From positions 372,001 to 436,000 of the forward strand of contig JADKDK010000001.1 of the NCBI GenBank assembly GCA_016718385.1: 64,000 nucleotides of DNA. Reading direction: 5' to 3'. The translations under genes were made by a program, and so were the position numbers. The stretch comes from Gammaproteobacteria bacterium. Lineage in GTDB: Bacteria > Pseudomonadota > Gammaproteobacteria > Pseudomonadales > UBA5518. A model generated the notes under the pieces. The model worked only from the letters and a program-made list of their open reading frames with translations, had not been told where the DNA came from and made no database searches. Each line of letters opens with the position of its first letter. The first letter of the stretch is position 1. This document shows positions 19,201 to 27,560 of the stretch, one piece after another.

Positions 19201-19863
19201 CGCATCGAGCGTGTAGCCACTCGTGAGCTCGTAGGGCGCGCCCTTGCCCGGCTCGCGCGCGACGCCGACCAGCGCGCCCGTGCCCGCGGCGTACGTGAAC
19301 GCGGTGCTGAGGTCATCGGTCGCGCTCGTGACGCCGTTGCGGTAATGCGCCACCAGCTGCTGATCCAGCTGGCCGATGCGCCAGCTGGTGGTGTTGTTGG
19401 TGAACGTGTTGGTGGTGACGGTCTGCCACGTCGTGCTGGTTTCCGCATCGTCCAGCAAGACCGTCTCCGTCACCAGATTGCCGTACGCATCGCACTGGGA
19501 GCTCTGGGTGCTCGCGGCGAGCAGGCGCCCGTCGAGCAGATCGTAGCGATAGCCGACGGTCTGGTCGAGGTGCGGGAACACGGTGCCGGCGGCCGTGCCG
19601 GTGTCCTGGTGGTACTGCCGCGTCGTGCGCGCCAGCAGGCGGTTCGTGCTGGTCTGGCGCGTCTCGTCCGTGTCGGTGAGCCCGATGAACGGAAAGGTCT
19701 GCCGGTAGGTCGTAATCGCGGTGGTGTCCTGGTCCTCGTCGATCGACGTGACCGACGCAAAGCCCAGATCGCCGCGCCCGCCTACCTCGCGCGTGAGGCC
19801 CGCGTAGCGGTACTGCGAAACGAACTGCCCGCCGATGCCGTCGCTGCGCGAGACCTGCTTCAC
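16228..19863 (-). pseudogene. RHS protein 2, C-terminal piece: YD-repeat core and toxin tip
   Basis: This is the last part of one large RHS gene that runs from 22105 to 16228. It has many YD repeats, then the core end (LSPDPVTQSPENAQNYNRYAYV, NPMRLVDPSGY near 16905-16930). The unique tip of about 230 residues follows. It has two EIVVVGQ/EVIIVTGQ segments, a hydrophobic stretch (WGLIVIDFLDTPILPG) and a basic end with TEVRPGKGSGQSRAEYVRY and YDQAGNWQHRKALRGG, which looks like a nuclease-type toxin end but matches no domain I can name with certainty. The frame is broken from the upstream part by one missing base near 19868-19873. Confidence 0.88.
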
Positions 19864-20435
19864 GACGTGGCGGTCGTCTGGACGTCCTGCACGGGGAATA
19901 CCGCACCGCTGCCCTTCGTGTAGACGGCGCTATCGGTCAACGGGGCATAGGTGATCGTCACCGTCTCTCCGAGACCGTGCGTGACCGTGGTGAGCAGGTT
20001 GAGCGGCCGGTTGTCGCTCACGTAGTTCCACACGGTGCCCGTTTCATAGTGGTAGTTCGAGTACTGGCCCTGAGTGTGGGCCGCTACGCTGTAGTCCATC
20101 TGCCCGTCGCCATTGAGGTCGACCATCTGGCGGAACAGGGCGCCGTAGGTCTCCCAGCCGTGGATCTGTATGTTGGTGTAGCCTCCTGTACCGTTGGCGA
20201 GGTGCGCTGAAGCGCGCCCATACGGATTCATGAACGTCGTGTAGTAATAGTCGGCGAGACGATCGCCGTTGAAGTCCGCGGTCGGCGGCTGCGCACTGTA
20301 ACCGGCGGATACGTATCCCGGCGTGCTGGCCCCGCTGTTGAAGTAGTACTGATCAGAAATATTGAATTGATCGGGCAGGCCATCGCCATTGGCATCCACA
20401 TGGGAAAGCGGCGTTACCGCACCCGTCCATGTCAC
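19860..20435 (-). pseudogene. RHS protein 2, middle piece with VCBS/FG-GAP repeats
   Basis: A 191-codon stretch with FG-GAP/VCBS-type calcium-binding repeats (DANGDGLPDQFN, DFNGDRLADYYY, DLNGDGQMDYS). It joins the preceding and following pieces if one base is restored near 20453-20459 and another near 19868-19873 (the second joins QDVQTT to VVKQVSRSDGIGG). It has no start of its own and is not a separate gene. Confidence 0.85.
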
Positions 20436-20440
20436 GCCAT

Positions 20441-22105
20441 TCAGGAAGCCGGCACCTGGTTGATGAATACCGTCGCGGTCTGCTCCACCAGATCCGCGCG
20501 ACCGTCGCCGTTCATGTCCCGCAGAGCCGGCTCATCGATGCCAGCTGCCCACTTCACCTCCGCCGCGAAGCCGATGCCGGTGTTCTTGTGTATGTAGACG
20601 TCGTAGAGGTACGACGACGCGGACAGCTGGAACCGCTCAAACGCGACCAGATCCGGCAAGCCGTCCGCGTCCATGTCGGCCAGCTTGGTATAGAAGCTCA
20701 CGACGTTATACGTCTTCGTCTTGTAGACCGTGGTGCTGTGCTGCGTGTGCCCCGTCCAGGTCTGGTTCGTGTAGCCACTGCCGCTGGACAGCGACACCTT
20801 CACGTTCGCTCCGGGGTTCTCCGCCACCAGATCGACCAGTCCGTCGCCGTTGACGTCACCCCAGTACTGGAAGGATTTGCTGGACTGGACATGGGTGGTC
20901 CAGGTCGCGGCCTGGTAGCCCGTCGGCGTACTGAGACGGACGTGATGCGTGGTGCGATTCGCGTCGTCGATGTAGACGTAATCGGGACGCCCGTCGCCGT
21001 TGAGGTCATGCCATCGGGGATAGGGGTAGTAGGTATCGATGTTGATGGGCGTCAACGTGGTGTCATAAGGGACGGACATCGAACTCGCGGTGAAGCCGGC
21101 CGTCCCGTTCGACAGCCACCCGAACTGCACCGGCTCCTGACAATTGCCGTTCGCGTCGCAACTGGCAATCTGCACGAGCCGCGATTGCAGCGCCGGCCCC
21201 ACCTCTTCGTAGGTCAATGCCGTATTGCGCACCAGCGTGGCGCCTACGTAGGTCTTGATGTATTTGAGCCGCTGGGGGTGCGGGTGCGACAGCACTCCGG
21301 ATTGATAGGCGATGGGGTCGTCGGAGCGGTTCTCGTACGTGAACTGCACGCTGGCGTAGGGCGTGAGCGACTGCCCGGCATGGCCGGTATAGTCGATCCT
21401 CGTGGGGTAGTACGCACCTGTGGCGTTGTTCTCGTAGTAGCTCAGCGTGTAGTAGTTGCCGAAGCGGTCCTCGACGCGGTTCAGCATCCAATGGGCCGCT
21501 TCCGAGCGGCCTTGCGCCTCGATGCGCGAATCACCCGTATTGCCGTACGTATTGATACGCCCGCCCTTGGTCTCCTCGACGAAGTACGCCGGCCCGGTGC
21601 CGGCCGTGCCGTACGAGCGGATGCGACTGAAGTCGTCGATCTCCTTGCGGTACTCCGCACCGTTGGCGCCGTAGGTCCCGCTCGCCAGCACCAGGCGCTG
21701 ACCGTCCAGGCAGAAGCGATCGGTGCTCGTGTAGTTGACGCGATGTACCGTGCCGTCCTGCACAAAGGTCTTGCCGCAGCGCGTGACCTTGGACGTGGTA
21801 CCGCGCAGGAACCACCCGAGCCCCATGAGGCCATTTTCCAGGTTGCTGTTGTAGAGCAGCGACAGCGACGGGGCCATCCCGGCCGTGCCGGGCGGTACGG
21901 CGATCGGGATCTCGTAGATCGACGAGCCCGCGGAACTCACGCGCAAGCCGCCGCGCACCTCGCCGTAGAAGGCAGGGCCCAGGTGATTCTCGAGGGTATC
22001 CGTCTGATCCGTCAGTGCCGGCGGGAGTGCTGCCGTCGCGGCCGAGACGATCCCCAGCAGCACACCGAACGCGAACCGTGCGCGCAGCAGTCCCCTGACC
22101 CGCAT
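20441..22105 (-). pseudogene. RHS protein 2, N-terminal piece: signal peptide, SpvB domain and VCBS repeats
   Basis: The true start of the large RHS gene. The ATG at 22105 follows AAGGGAATCACC. A Sec signal peptide covers residues 1-26 (FGVLLGIVSAATAA). The SpvB/TcaC-type domain follows (YEIPIAVPPGTAGMAPSLSL, NGLMGLGWFLRG, about 60-110), then VCBS/FG-GAP repeats (DLNGDGRPDYVYID, DVNGDGLVDLV, DMDADGLPDLV, DMNGDGRADLV). A frameshift ends the piece at 20441. Together the three pieces would encode about 1950 residues, a normal length for a secreted SpvB-RHS protein. Confidence 0.88.
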
Positions 22106-22162
22106 GGTGATTCCCTTTTTTGCTCTTCTTGTAAAAATCGCCGACCGTGGCGGGCGCTACGC

Positions 22163-22510
22163 TTACAGTCCGACTCGTGCTTTCGAAACCGCCGTCCCCG
22201 ACTCAGTGTCTGCGTCACCGAACTCTTTCGGTGGACGTCGGGTCAGACCGTTCGCCTTGAGCAGGCTCCACCCCACTCCATCGACCTTGACCAGTTCGTC
22301 GAATGACTCGAACGGACCATGCGCCTCGCGAAACGCCACGATCGCCTCGGCCTGCTTGAGCGTGAGGCCGTCAATGGCCTTGGCATGCGCCGATGCGTCT
22401 GCCGAATTGACGTTGATTGGGGACTCTGTTTGCGCGAAGGCACCCGTGCTCAGCGCGACGGGAAAGACCAGCGCAAAACTGATGCTGCCGAGCCGTTGGA
22501 TTATCCGCAC
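22163..22510 (-). CDS. ComEA-like helix-hairpin-helix protein
   Basis: A 115-residue protein with a Sec signal peptide (residues 1-26, ending GAFAQ) and a ComEA helix-hairpin-helix domain (INVNSADASAHAKAIDGLT, EAIVAFREAHGPFESFDELV, VDGVGWSLLKAN), so it should bind DNA in the periplasm. The start is GTG at 22510. It is 57 bases upstream of the RHS2 gene on the same strand and may share its transcript. ComEA proteins normally help DNA uptake; here, inside an island, the job is unclear. Confidence 0.85.
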   Translation of the reverse strand: MRIIQRLGSISFALVFPVALSTGAFAQTESPINVNSADASAHAKAIDGLTLKQAEAIVAFREAHGPFESFDELVKVDGVGWSLLKANGLTRRPPKEFGDADTESGTAVSKARVGL

Positions 22511-22616
22511 GGTTCATGGACCTCGCTGTATTCTTGTCTCTGGCCACCGGACGATACGCAGTCTTACGCGGATACGTCATGTCCCATATGGGCTATGACA
22601 AATTAAGGCAGCGCTT

Positions 22617-22718
22617 GATCCGGTGCAGCACCGGATCCACGACGAGATCGACGCTGCAGTGCTCGGCACCTACAGCTGGATCGACCTGCGACCGCTACAG
22701 TTTGTCGCACCCCGGTGA
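22617..22718 (+). pseudogene. Fragment of a DNA methyltransferase C-terminus
   Basis: Thirty-three codons ending in TGA read IHDEIDAAVLGTYSWIDL near the middle, which resembles the conserved end of Eco57I/TaqI-like DNA methyltransferases (pattern LDxAVLxAYGWxDL). Nothing upstream continues the gene. It is probably a leftover of a lost modification gene. The match is by eye and short. Confidence 0.35.
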
Positions 22719-22808
22719 CGATCAACCTGCTCCTGACAAGACTCGCATTGCCTCTTCATCACTGCGCGCGACGAAATCGACCGGTGAGGCGGAGCACCCG
22801 GCACAGCA

Positions 22809-23195
22809 TCAGGTCGCTCCAACCACCATGCGCACCAAGCCGTCGAACGATTCCCGCAACGCCGGTCGGGACTCTGCAATGTCGCCATCCATGACGTTGA
22901 GTTCGTGAATGGCCCGGATAGCGAGATCCGGGCGATCGGCCTTGCACCGCTGGGCAATCTCCCAGAGCTTCAGCCGCTTCTGCTCGAGCGTAATGGCCGA
23001 ACGCTCTCGGATCTCCGCCTGTCGCCGCTTGATCTCGTCCGCAACTACAGGCTTTTTCAGGTTTTCACCCCCGATAGCCCCCAGCGTCGCCCGATTTCCT
23101 GAGTAGCCCGCGCTCTTGGCCGCCTCCGTCGCATTGCCGGAGGCCAGGTAGTGCTCCACGAACAGTAATTGGCGTTGCGTCAATCTGGCACTCAT
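22809..23195 (-). CDS. Small terminase subunit (TerS)
   Basis: A 128-residue protein with the typical Terminase_2 start (LTQRQLLFVEHYLASGNATEAA, KSAGYSG, helix-turn-helix at about 5-45) and a helical C-terminus. TerS picks the DNA to be packaged into phage heads. There is no large terminase or structural gene in the island, which fits phage satellites that redirect a helper phage's packaging with their own TerS. The ATG overlaps the stop of the previous gene (23192-23195). It is the last gene of the alpA operon. Confidence 0.88.
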   Translation of the reverse strand: MSARLTQRQLLFVEHYLASGNATEAAKSAGYSGNRATLGAIGGENLKKPVVADEIKRRQAEIRERSAITLEQKRLKLWEIAQRCKADRPDLAIRAIHELNVMDGDIAESRPALRESFDGLVRMVVGAT

Positions 23196-23596
23196 GCGTT
23201 CGTACCACCGTGCGACGGCTGGGCGATTGTCTCGGCCAGTACATCGACGCTTGGCGCCAGTATGGTGAAGTCGTGGACGGGAACACCCGAGGAGGAGCGC
23301 CCCGCCAGCTGCGAACCACGCGCAGGATTGCGCTTACTGGTGACAGGATGTCCGCCGATGCGCCCGCGCCGGACGTTGCGGCCACGCAGGCTGAGCAACT
23401 GCGTCTTGCCCGGAAAGCACACCTTCCCGATCGGTTCGCCGCGCAGCGTGGCAGCCTCACGGCCGAGGATGCTTTCGTTGGGGACCTGGCTGAGCATGGC
23501 CGCAGTCAGCGGCGCCACACGGAAGCTCACGGTCGCGATCTCGACAGCGGGTGCGGATGCCGCCGCGGTGGGTTGGTTCTGCATAATGGTCATCAT
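23192..23596 (-). CDS. Hypothetical protein of the satellite operon
   Basis: A protein of 134 residues starting MMTIMQNQPTAAASAPAVE. The ATG at 23596 is preceded by GGAGCGAGAGCA; an upstream in-frame start at 23692 overlaps primase-helicase codons and is less likely. No family is recognised. A basic segment SLRGRNVRRGRIGGHPV stands near the middle. It overlaps terS by four bases, so the two are probably translated together. Confidence 0.65.
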   Translation of the reverse strand: MMTIMQNQPTAAASAPAVEIATVSFRVAPLTAAMLSQVPNESILGREAATLRGEPIGKVCFPGKTQLLSLRGRNVRRGRIGGHPVTSKRNPARGSQLAGRSSSGVPVHDFTILAPSVDVLAETIAQPSHGGTNA

Positions 23597-23672
23597 TGCT
23601 CTCGCTCCTGGATGGTTTACTTCGTGTTGTGCCCGGTGTGGCAGGCTGCGGGATTGGGCGCCGTCCTCGTGC

Positions 23673-25472
23673 TCATCGAACAATCTCGACATCGCCGGAC
23701 CAATCCACGTACTGCTTCGGGCGTTGGCCTTCGTAGTTCACGAACTGCATCGTGGCGTGGTTTAGCCAAAGTCCGATGCGCGGCTCCTTGCCGTCGCCGT
23801 TGCGCTGCTTGTCGCAGTACAGGAACGTGTCGGGCTGGTTGTCGTAGTCCGTGCTGCCGCTCTTCCGGGCCTCTTCCTTGCGCTTGTTCCGGACCACAGC
23901 CACGAGGGTGTCGCACAGGTCGGCAACCGCGCCGGTTCCTTTCAGATCCATCTTCCCGACGCGGCTGGACTCGCTCTCCACTTTCCGCGAGTGCGCGACC
24001 AGGATCACATGGCAGTTGTTCGCGTTCTTGAAGTCACACAGCCGTTCGACGAACAGCTTCGCGGCGTTGTAGTCGTCCTCCGCGAAGCCGCACTTCATCA
24101 GGCTGTCGATCACGAACAGGTTCACGCCGTACCGCTTGCAGGCATAGTCCATAACCTCCAGCAGCTCGTCAGCTTTCGCGGTCCCGACGCACTCGAAGAT
24201 CCAGAGCTTGTCGCCCAGCCAGTCCATGACGGCGCGTATGTACGGGATGGACGGAATGGAGCCAGTCACCGCGGCCGCCTGCCGGGTGATTTGCTTCAGC
24301 ATCTTCTGCGGTTTGATCTCCATCGAGGCGATGCAGGCACGGTGGCCTTGAGCCATCGCATCGACGCAGATGTTGTTCGCGACCTGGCTCTTGCCGTGCC
24401 CGTTGATGCCGAAGAACACCGACAGTTCGGCTTCCCGCAGCTCCAGCTCGCCGTGCGCTTTGTCCCACGGCAGGCAAATCCGGCGATGGGCCTGTTCCTC
24501 ACCGGGCCAGAACTCGCCGATCACCTCGTCCACGAACTCGGCGGCGGATCGCAGCTGGACGGGGTCGAAGGTCCGGGCGTCGTCGAAATACGGCGCCAGC
24601 GACTGCACACCCGCGGTCAGACACTCGTTGGCGTCCTTGCGCGGCAGCACGACGCGATAGCACCGATGCCGGCCTAACCGCGGCGCGACCTCCTCCAGCG
24701 CCTCGTGGCCGGCCTTGTCGTTGTCGAAGCACAGGTAGATCCGGTCGAAGCGTTCCAGCCGGTGGTATTCATGCTCGAGCCACTGCTGCTTCGCACCCTT
24801 TCCACCGCCGAACGGCACCGACAGTGCCGGGTAGCCGTACTGATACAGCGTCATGGCGTCGATCTCGCCCTCGCAGATCGTCACGGTGCGCGCGTTGTCC
24901 GGGATCGCCTGCCAGCCGAACAGGCACGGGCGCTGCTCGGCGCTGGTGGGCTTCGGTTTGGCGCCGTCCGAGGCCTCGCGCACCTTGACCATCACGAGCT
25001 CGCCGTCGACCAGAAACGGGAACACGATTGCCGCTCCCGCCGTGCCGATCTGGTAGGCCGCCAGCGTGTCCTCGGTGAGATACCGTTTCCCGGTCAGGTA
25101 GTGGTGAACCGGGCCGCGCGGCTTCGTGCACTTCGGCACCACGGGCGGCTTGTACGACCGCGAGGCATGGCCATGAAATTCCGGATCCCGGATGCCCAGC
25201 CACTGCTTGGCCTCGGTGACGGCCTTGCCGACGTGGCCGTTGCAGCGGACGCGCGCCCAGAGGTCGATGAGGTCGCCGGCCTCACCCGCAGCGAAATCGG
25301 CCCAGACACCCGCCTTCGTGCCTGTGAGGTGCACACCGAGCGATGCGCCCGCTTCCCCTCCGGTCGAACCGACCCGCCATTCCTGGCCGTCCCGTTTCCC
25401 GTTCGGCAGCAGGTGACGGGCCACCGTGTCGGCCTGTTCGCCCAGCAGGCGCGCGATCTCGGAGACGGTCAT
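23673..25472 (-). CDS. Bifunctional primase-helicase (TOPRIM plus RecA-like), T7 gp4 type
   Basis: A 599-residue replication protein. The N-terminal part ends in a TOPRIM primase domain with Glu201 (ICEGEIDAMTLYQYG) and Asp250/Asp252 (LCFDNDKAG). The C-terminal half is a DnaB/T7-like helicase with Walker A at 355-362 (GINGHGKS), Walker B (NLFVIDSLMKCG) and a third motif (VILVAHSRK). The zinc finger that normally precedes TOPRIM is encoded separately at 26236-26628. The ATG at 25472 overlaps the stop of the previous gene and has GGGGGTT upstream. It would start and unwind the island's own replication. Confidence 0.92.
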   Translation of the reverse strand: MTVSEIARLLGEQADTVARHLLPNGKRDGQEWRVGSTGGEAGASLGVHLTGTKAGVWADFAAGEAGDLIDLWARVRCNGHVGKAVTEAKQWLGIRDPEFHGHASRSYKPPVVPKCTKPRGPVHHYLTGKRYLTEDTLAAYQIGTAGAAIVFPFLVDGELVMVKVREASDGAKPKPTSAEQRPCLFGWQAIPDNARTVTICEGEIDAMTLYQYGYPALSVPFGGGKGAKQQWLEHEYHRLERFDRIYLCFDNDKAGHEALEEVAPRLGRHRCYRVVLPRKDANECLTAGVQSLAPYFDDARTFDPVQLRSAAEFVDEVIGEFWPGEEQAHRRICLPWDKAHGELELREAELSVFFGINGHGKSQVANNICVDAMAQGHRACIASMEIKPQKMLKQITRQAAAVTGSIPSIPYIRAVMDWLGDKLWIFECVGTAKADELLEVMDYACKRYGVNLFVIDSLMKCGFAEDDYNAAKLFVERLCDFKNANNCHVILVAHSRKVESESSRVGKMDLKGTGAVADLCDTLVAVVRNKRKEEARKSGSTDYDNQPDTFLYCDKQRNGDGKEPRIGLWLNHATMQFVNYEGQRPKQYVDWSGDVEIVR

Positions 25473-26239
25473 ATAACCCCCACCATGAGGGTGTCGCGCG
25501 CCAAGCGGGCGGGCGATGCGGTGGCCGGCGCATCCTCCCACCGACGATTGTTCAGGTACGTCGCTGGATGGGGGATGAACTTCGGATCAGCGCTCTCCCA
25601 CTCCCGCCGGCAGAGGTCTGCGAGGATCTTGTCGATCAGGGCATCGTCCGGCTTGAGCGCGCCCCATGCCTTCGTCGCGCCGGGCTTGGCCACTTTGCGC
25701 GGGTAGACCGACCAGAACTCAGCGAAGCGGTGTGAGTACAACTCTGCTTTGCTCCGCTTAGCTCCGCTCCGCTTAGCTCCGCTACCTGAAATTGTCTTAA
25801 CAGCGTATTCAGACGGTATTGCGCTGGTCTGCACAGCGTCTTCAGGCGATTGCAAGATGCGCTTCAGGTTTTCGTGCGTGAGTGTCCGCGCCTTCGCCTC
25901 GCGAATGATCGCCTTGAGGGCATCGCTGCGCGCGAATCGCTCATCCAGGTGTCGAGCGATCTTCAGGCAGGTGATCCGGCCCTCAGACTCTTCGAAGAGC
26001 CCGAGACCGACCATGAAAACCATGATCTCCTGAACCCGCGCCGAGTCGATCCGCAGCGAGTGGGCAATCAGCTCGGCATCGTGCTCCAGTTCGAACGTCA
26101 GATCCTCCGCGGAGACCTTGCCGGCGATGAGCTCGAGGCAGTACCAGTAGACCGCATAGCCCTCGGCACCGTAGCGAATCATGACCTTGCGCAGTTTCGC
26201 GTCCTCGTGCGCGTCGGCATGATGTTTGATCCACTTCAT
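25469..26239 (-). CDS. Phage-type replication protein (Lin1244/Lin1753-like N-terminus)
   Basis: About 256 residues. The N-terminus MKWIKHHADAHEDAKLRKVM and YGAEGYAVYWYCLELIAGKV matches the DUF4373 (Lin1244/Lin1753) domain found at the start of phage replication initiation proteins. The C-terminus (FAEFWSVYPRKVAKPGATKAW, PHPATYLNNRRWED) is typical of phage DnaD-like/replication proteins. The ATG at 26239 has GGAGGTCGGC in front. It overlaps both neighbours by four bases. It probably acts as origin-binding or helicase-loading protein. Confidence 0.85.
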   Translation of the reverse strand: MKWIKHHADAHEDAKLRKVMIRYGAEGYAVYWYCLELIAGKVSAEDLTFELEHDAELIAHSLRIDSARVQEIMVFMVGLGLFEESEGRITCLKIARHLDERFARSDALKAIIREAKARTLTHENLKRILQSPEDAVQTSAIPSEYAVKTISGSGAKRSGAKRSKAELYSHRFAEFWSVYPRKVAKPGATKAWGALKPDDALIDKILADLCRREWESADPKFIPHPATYLNNRRWEDAPATASPARLARDTLMVGVI

Positions 26240-26628
26240 GCCGACCTCCGACCACTGCCGTGCACGCGCAACCATGCCTGCGCTTCTCGGGCAAGCTGCT
26301 CCCGCGTCAGCTTCTTCCCGGCTATCCTGTCTGCCTCGCAGATGGCTAGAACAATACGCTCACTCGCCTTATCGGGTTTGGGTCGGATGGTAGGCCGGTA
26401 ACGTTCGCATGTCGGCGGATAGAGCGCCCCCCATTCAAGGATTACGGCAGACAACACCTCCAGCGCACTACAACCGGCATGGCAGTGAATAACGACCGTC
26501 CCGTCATCGTTGTCTGTAATTGAACGCGACGGGTCTCTGTCGCCGTGTACAGGACAGCGGCCGGACCAGCGGCCGACGCCAACGGCTCTGACGTATTCGA
26601 GGCGCTGCAGCAGTTCAGTCGCGGACAT
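26236..26628 (-). CDS. CHC2-type zinc-finger primase fragment (stand-alone)
   Basis: A 130-residue protein with the zinc ligands of bacterial and phage primases: Cys25, His28 (GRCPVHGDRDPS) and Cys49, Cys53 (IHCHAGCS). The domain recognises single-stranded template. It works with the TOPRIM domain, here on a separate gene 0.8 kb downstream, so the pair probably forms a split primase. The basic C-terminus may contact DNA. Stop and next start overlap (ATGA). Confidence 0.85.
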   Translation of the reverse strand: MSATELLQRLEYVRAVGVGRWSGRCPVHGDRDPSRSITDNDDGTVVIHCHAGCSALEVLSAVILEWGALYPPTCERYRPTIRPKPDKASERIVLAICEADRIAGKKLTREQLAREAQAWLRVHGSGRRSA

Positions 26629-26806
26629 TGGATACCTCCCGTATCTTGTCAGCGACTTTCAGCGCCTCTTCACTTCGCAATGTGATGGTTTGAAGAGGGC
26701 GGCCATCAGGACGGCACCACTGAATAGCAATGAACCCGCCAAGGGCCTTGATGCGAGTTCTGCAGCGTTGGTGATCGACGCGTTTCCTCTCGACGTTTCC
26801 GCTCAT
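26615..26806 (-). CDS. Hypothetical protein (63 aa)
   Basis: A small basic protein, MSGNVERKRVDHQRCRTRI onwards, with no recognised domain. It overlaps alpA by four bases and the primase zinc-finger gene by 14 bases, so it belongs to the same transcript. Such small genes are common right after alpA in satellites. Confidence 0.55.
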   Translation of the reverse strand: MSGNVERKRVDHQRCRTRIKALGGFIAIQWCRPDGRPLQTITLRSEEALKVADKIREVSNVRD

Positions 26807-27111
26807 TGCGTCGCCTCCTTAAGCCCAGCACGGATCGTCTGGCTCAATTTGGCAATGTCGGCCGCGCCCCATACCGTGGTGCGTGGACCGAGCTTCATAG
26901 GCTTCGGGAAGCGTCCCGATTTGACTCCATCCCACCAGCAGGACTTTTTCACTGGGATCAGCGGCGGAATGCCGCGGCGAGGCCTCCGCGGTCCCGTGCC
27001 GCGGATACGGTTCTTCGTGGCTTCTTCTTCCGTGACGGGATCTTGTCCGATGATCTGGGACAGACGCAGGAACCCGTGCAGCGGGACGGGCGGAAAATCC
27101 TCAGTAACCAT
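26803..27111 (-). CDS. alpA: AlpA-family transcriptional activator
   Basis: A 102-residue MerR-like winged helix regulator of the CP4-57 AlpA type: LRLSQIIGQ, then VKKSCWWDGVKSGRFPKPMKLG and TTVWGAADIAKL. AlpA proteins switch on excision and replication genes in satellites and cryptic prophages. The ATG at 27111 has GGAGGAG upstream, while the in-frame start at 27156 has none. It is the first gene of a seven-gene leftward operon with overlapping stops and starts. Confidence 0.87.
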   Translation of the reverse strand: MVTEDFPPVPLHGFLRLSQIIGQDPVTEEEATKNRIRGTGPRRPRRGIPPLIPVKKSCWWDGVKSGRFPKPMKLGPRTTVWGAADIAKLSQTIRAGLKEATQ

Positions 27112-27153
27112 TGCAAATCTCCTCCGCCGGGCCGCAAACGGAAATAGGGCGGC

Positions 27154-27167
27154 CACGGCATATGCCG
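27154..27167. promoter_or_regulatory. Perfect 14-bp palindrome upstream of alpA
   Basis: ACGGCATATGCCGT at 27154-27167 is about 43 bases ahead of the alpA start. A perfect palindrome here could be the operator of a repressor or of AlpA itself. No repressor gene was recognised in the island. Confidence 0.4.
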
Positions 27168-27311
27168 TTGCCTCCGACTTTCCTGCTTTGGCGTGGAGAT
27201 CGGCCTCAGCCCGTGTCGCTGGGCTGCGGATTGCAGGCCACTACTTTTAGCTGCGCCGAGAGTGGATTTTCGGCCCCCTTGTCGCCGGGGAGGCGAGAGC
27301 AACCAGCCCAT

Positions 27312-27339
27312 ATCATCGGATGTAATCGGATTATGTCAA
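27312..27339 (-). promoter_or_regulatory. Candidate promoter of the alpA operon
   Basis: On the minus strand a perfect TTGACA (27339-27334) is 16 bp from GATGAT (27317-27312, 4 of 6). It points to alpA, about 200 bases away. The remaining 27112-27560 gap holds no gene. Confidence 0.42.
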
Positions 27340-27560
27340 TACAAAAGTTTCGGGATCCAGCGCAGTGTGCGATCGAGATAGCTTCGTGCTTCGCTGCATA
27401 GTCGGTGAGGCCTTGGCGCGGAAGCCGGGGCGCAAGCGCGATCCCGCCAGGCAATCGAATCACGTTGTACCGACGACGGCAGACGAGTGCAGAAGCAACA
27501 ACGGAATCGCTTGCGAATGTAACCGTAGGAGAAAGCGTAGTCGTTCGGCTATAAGCGAAC

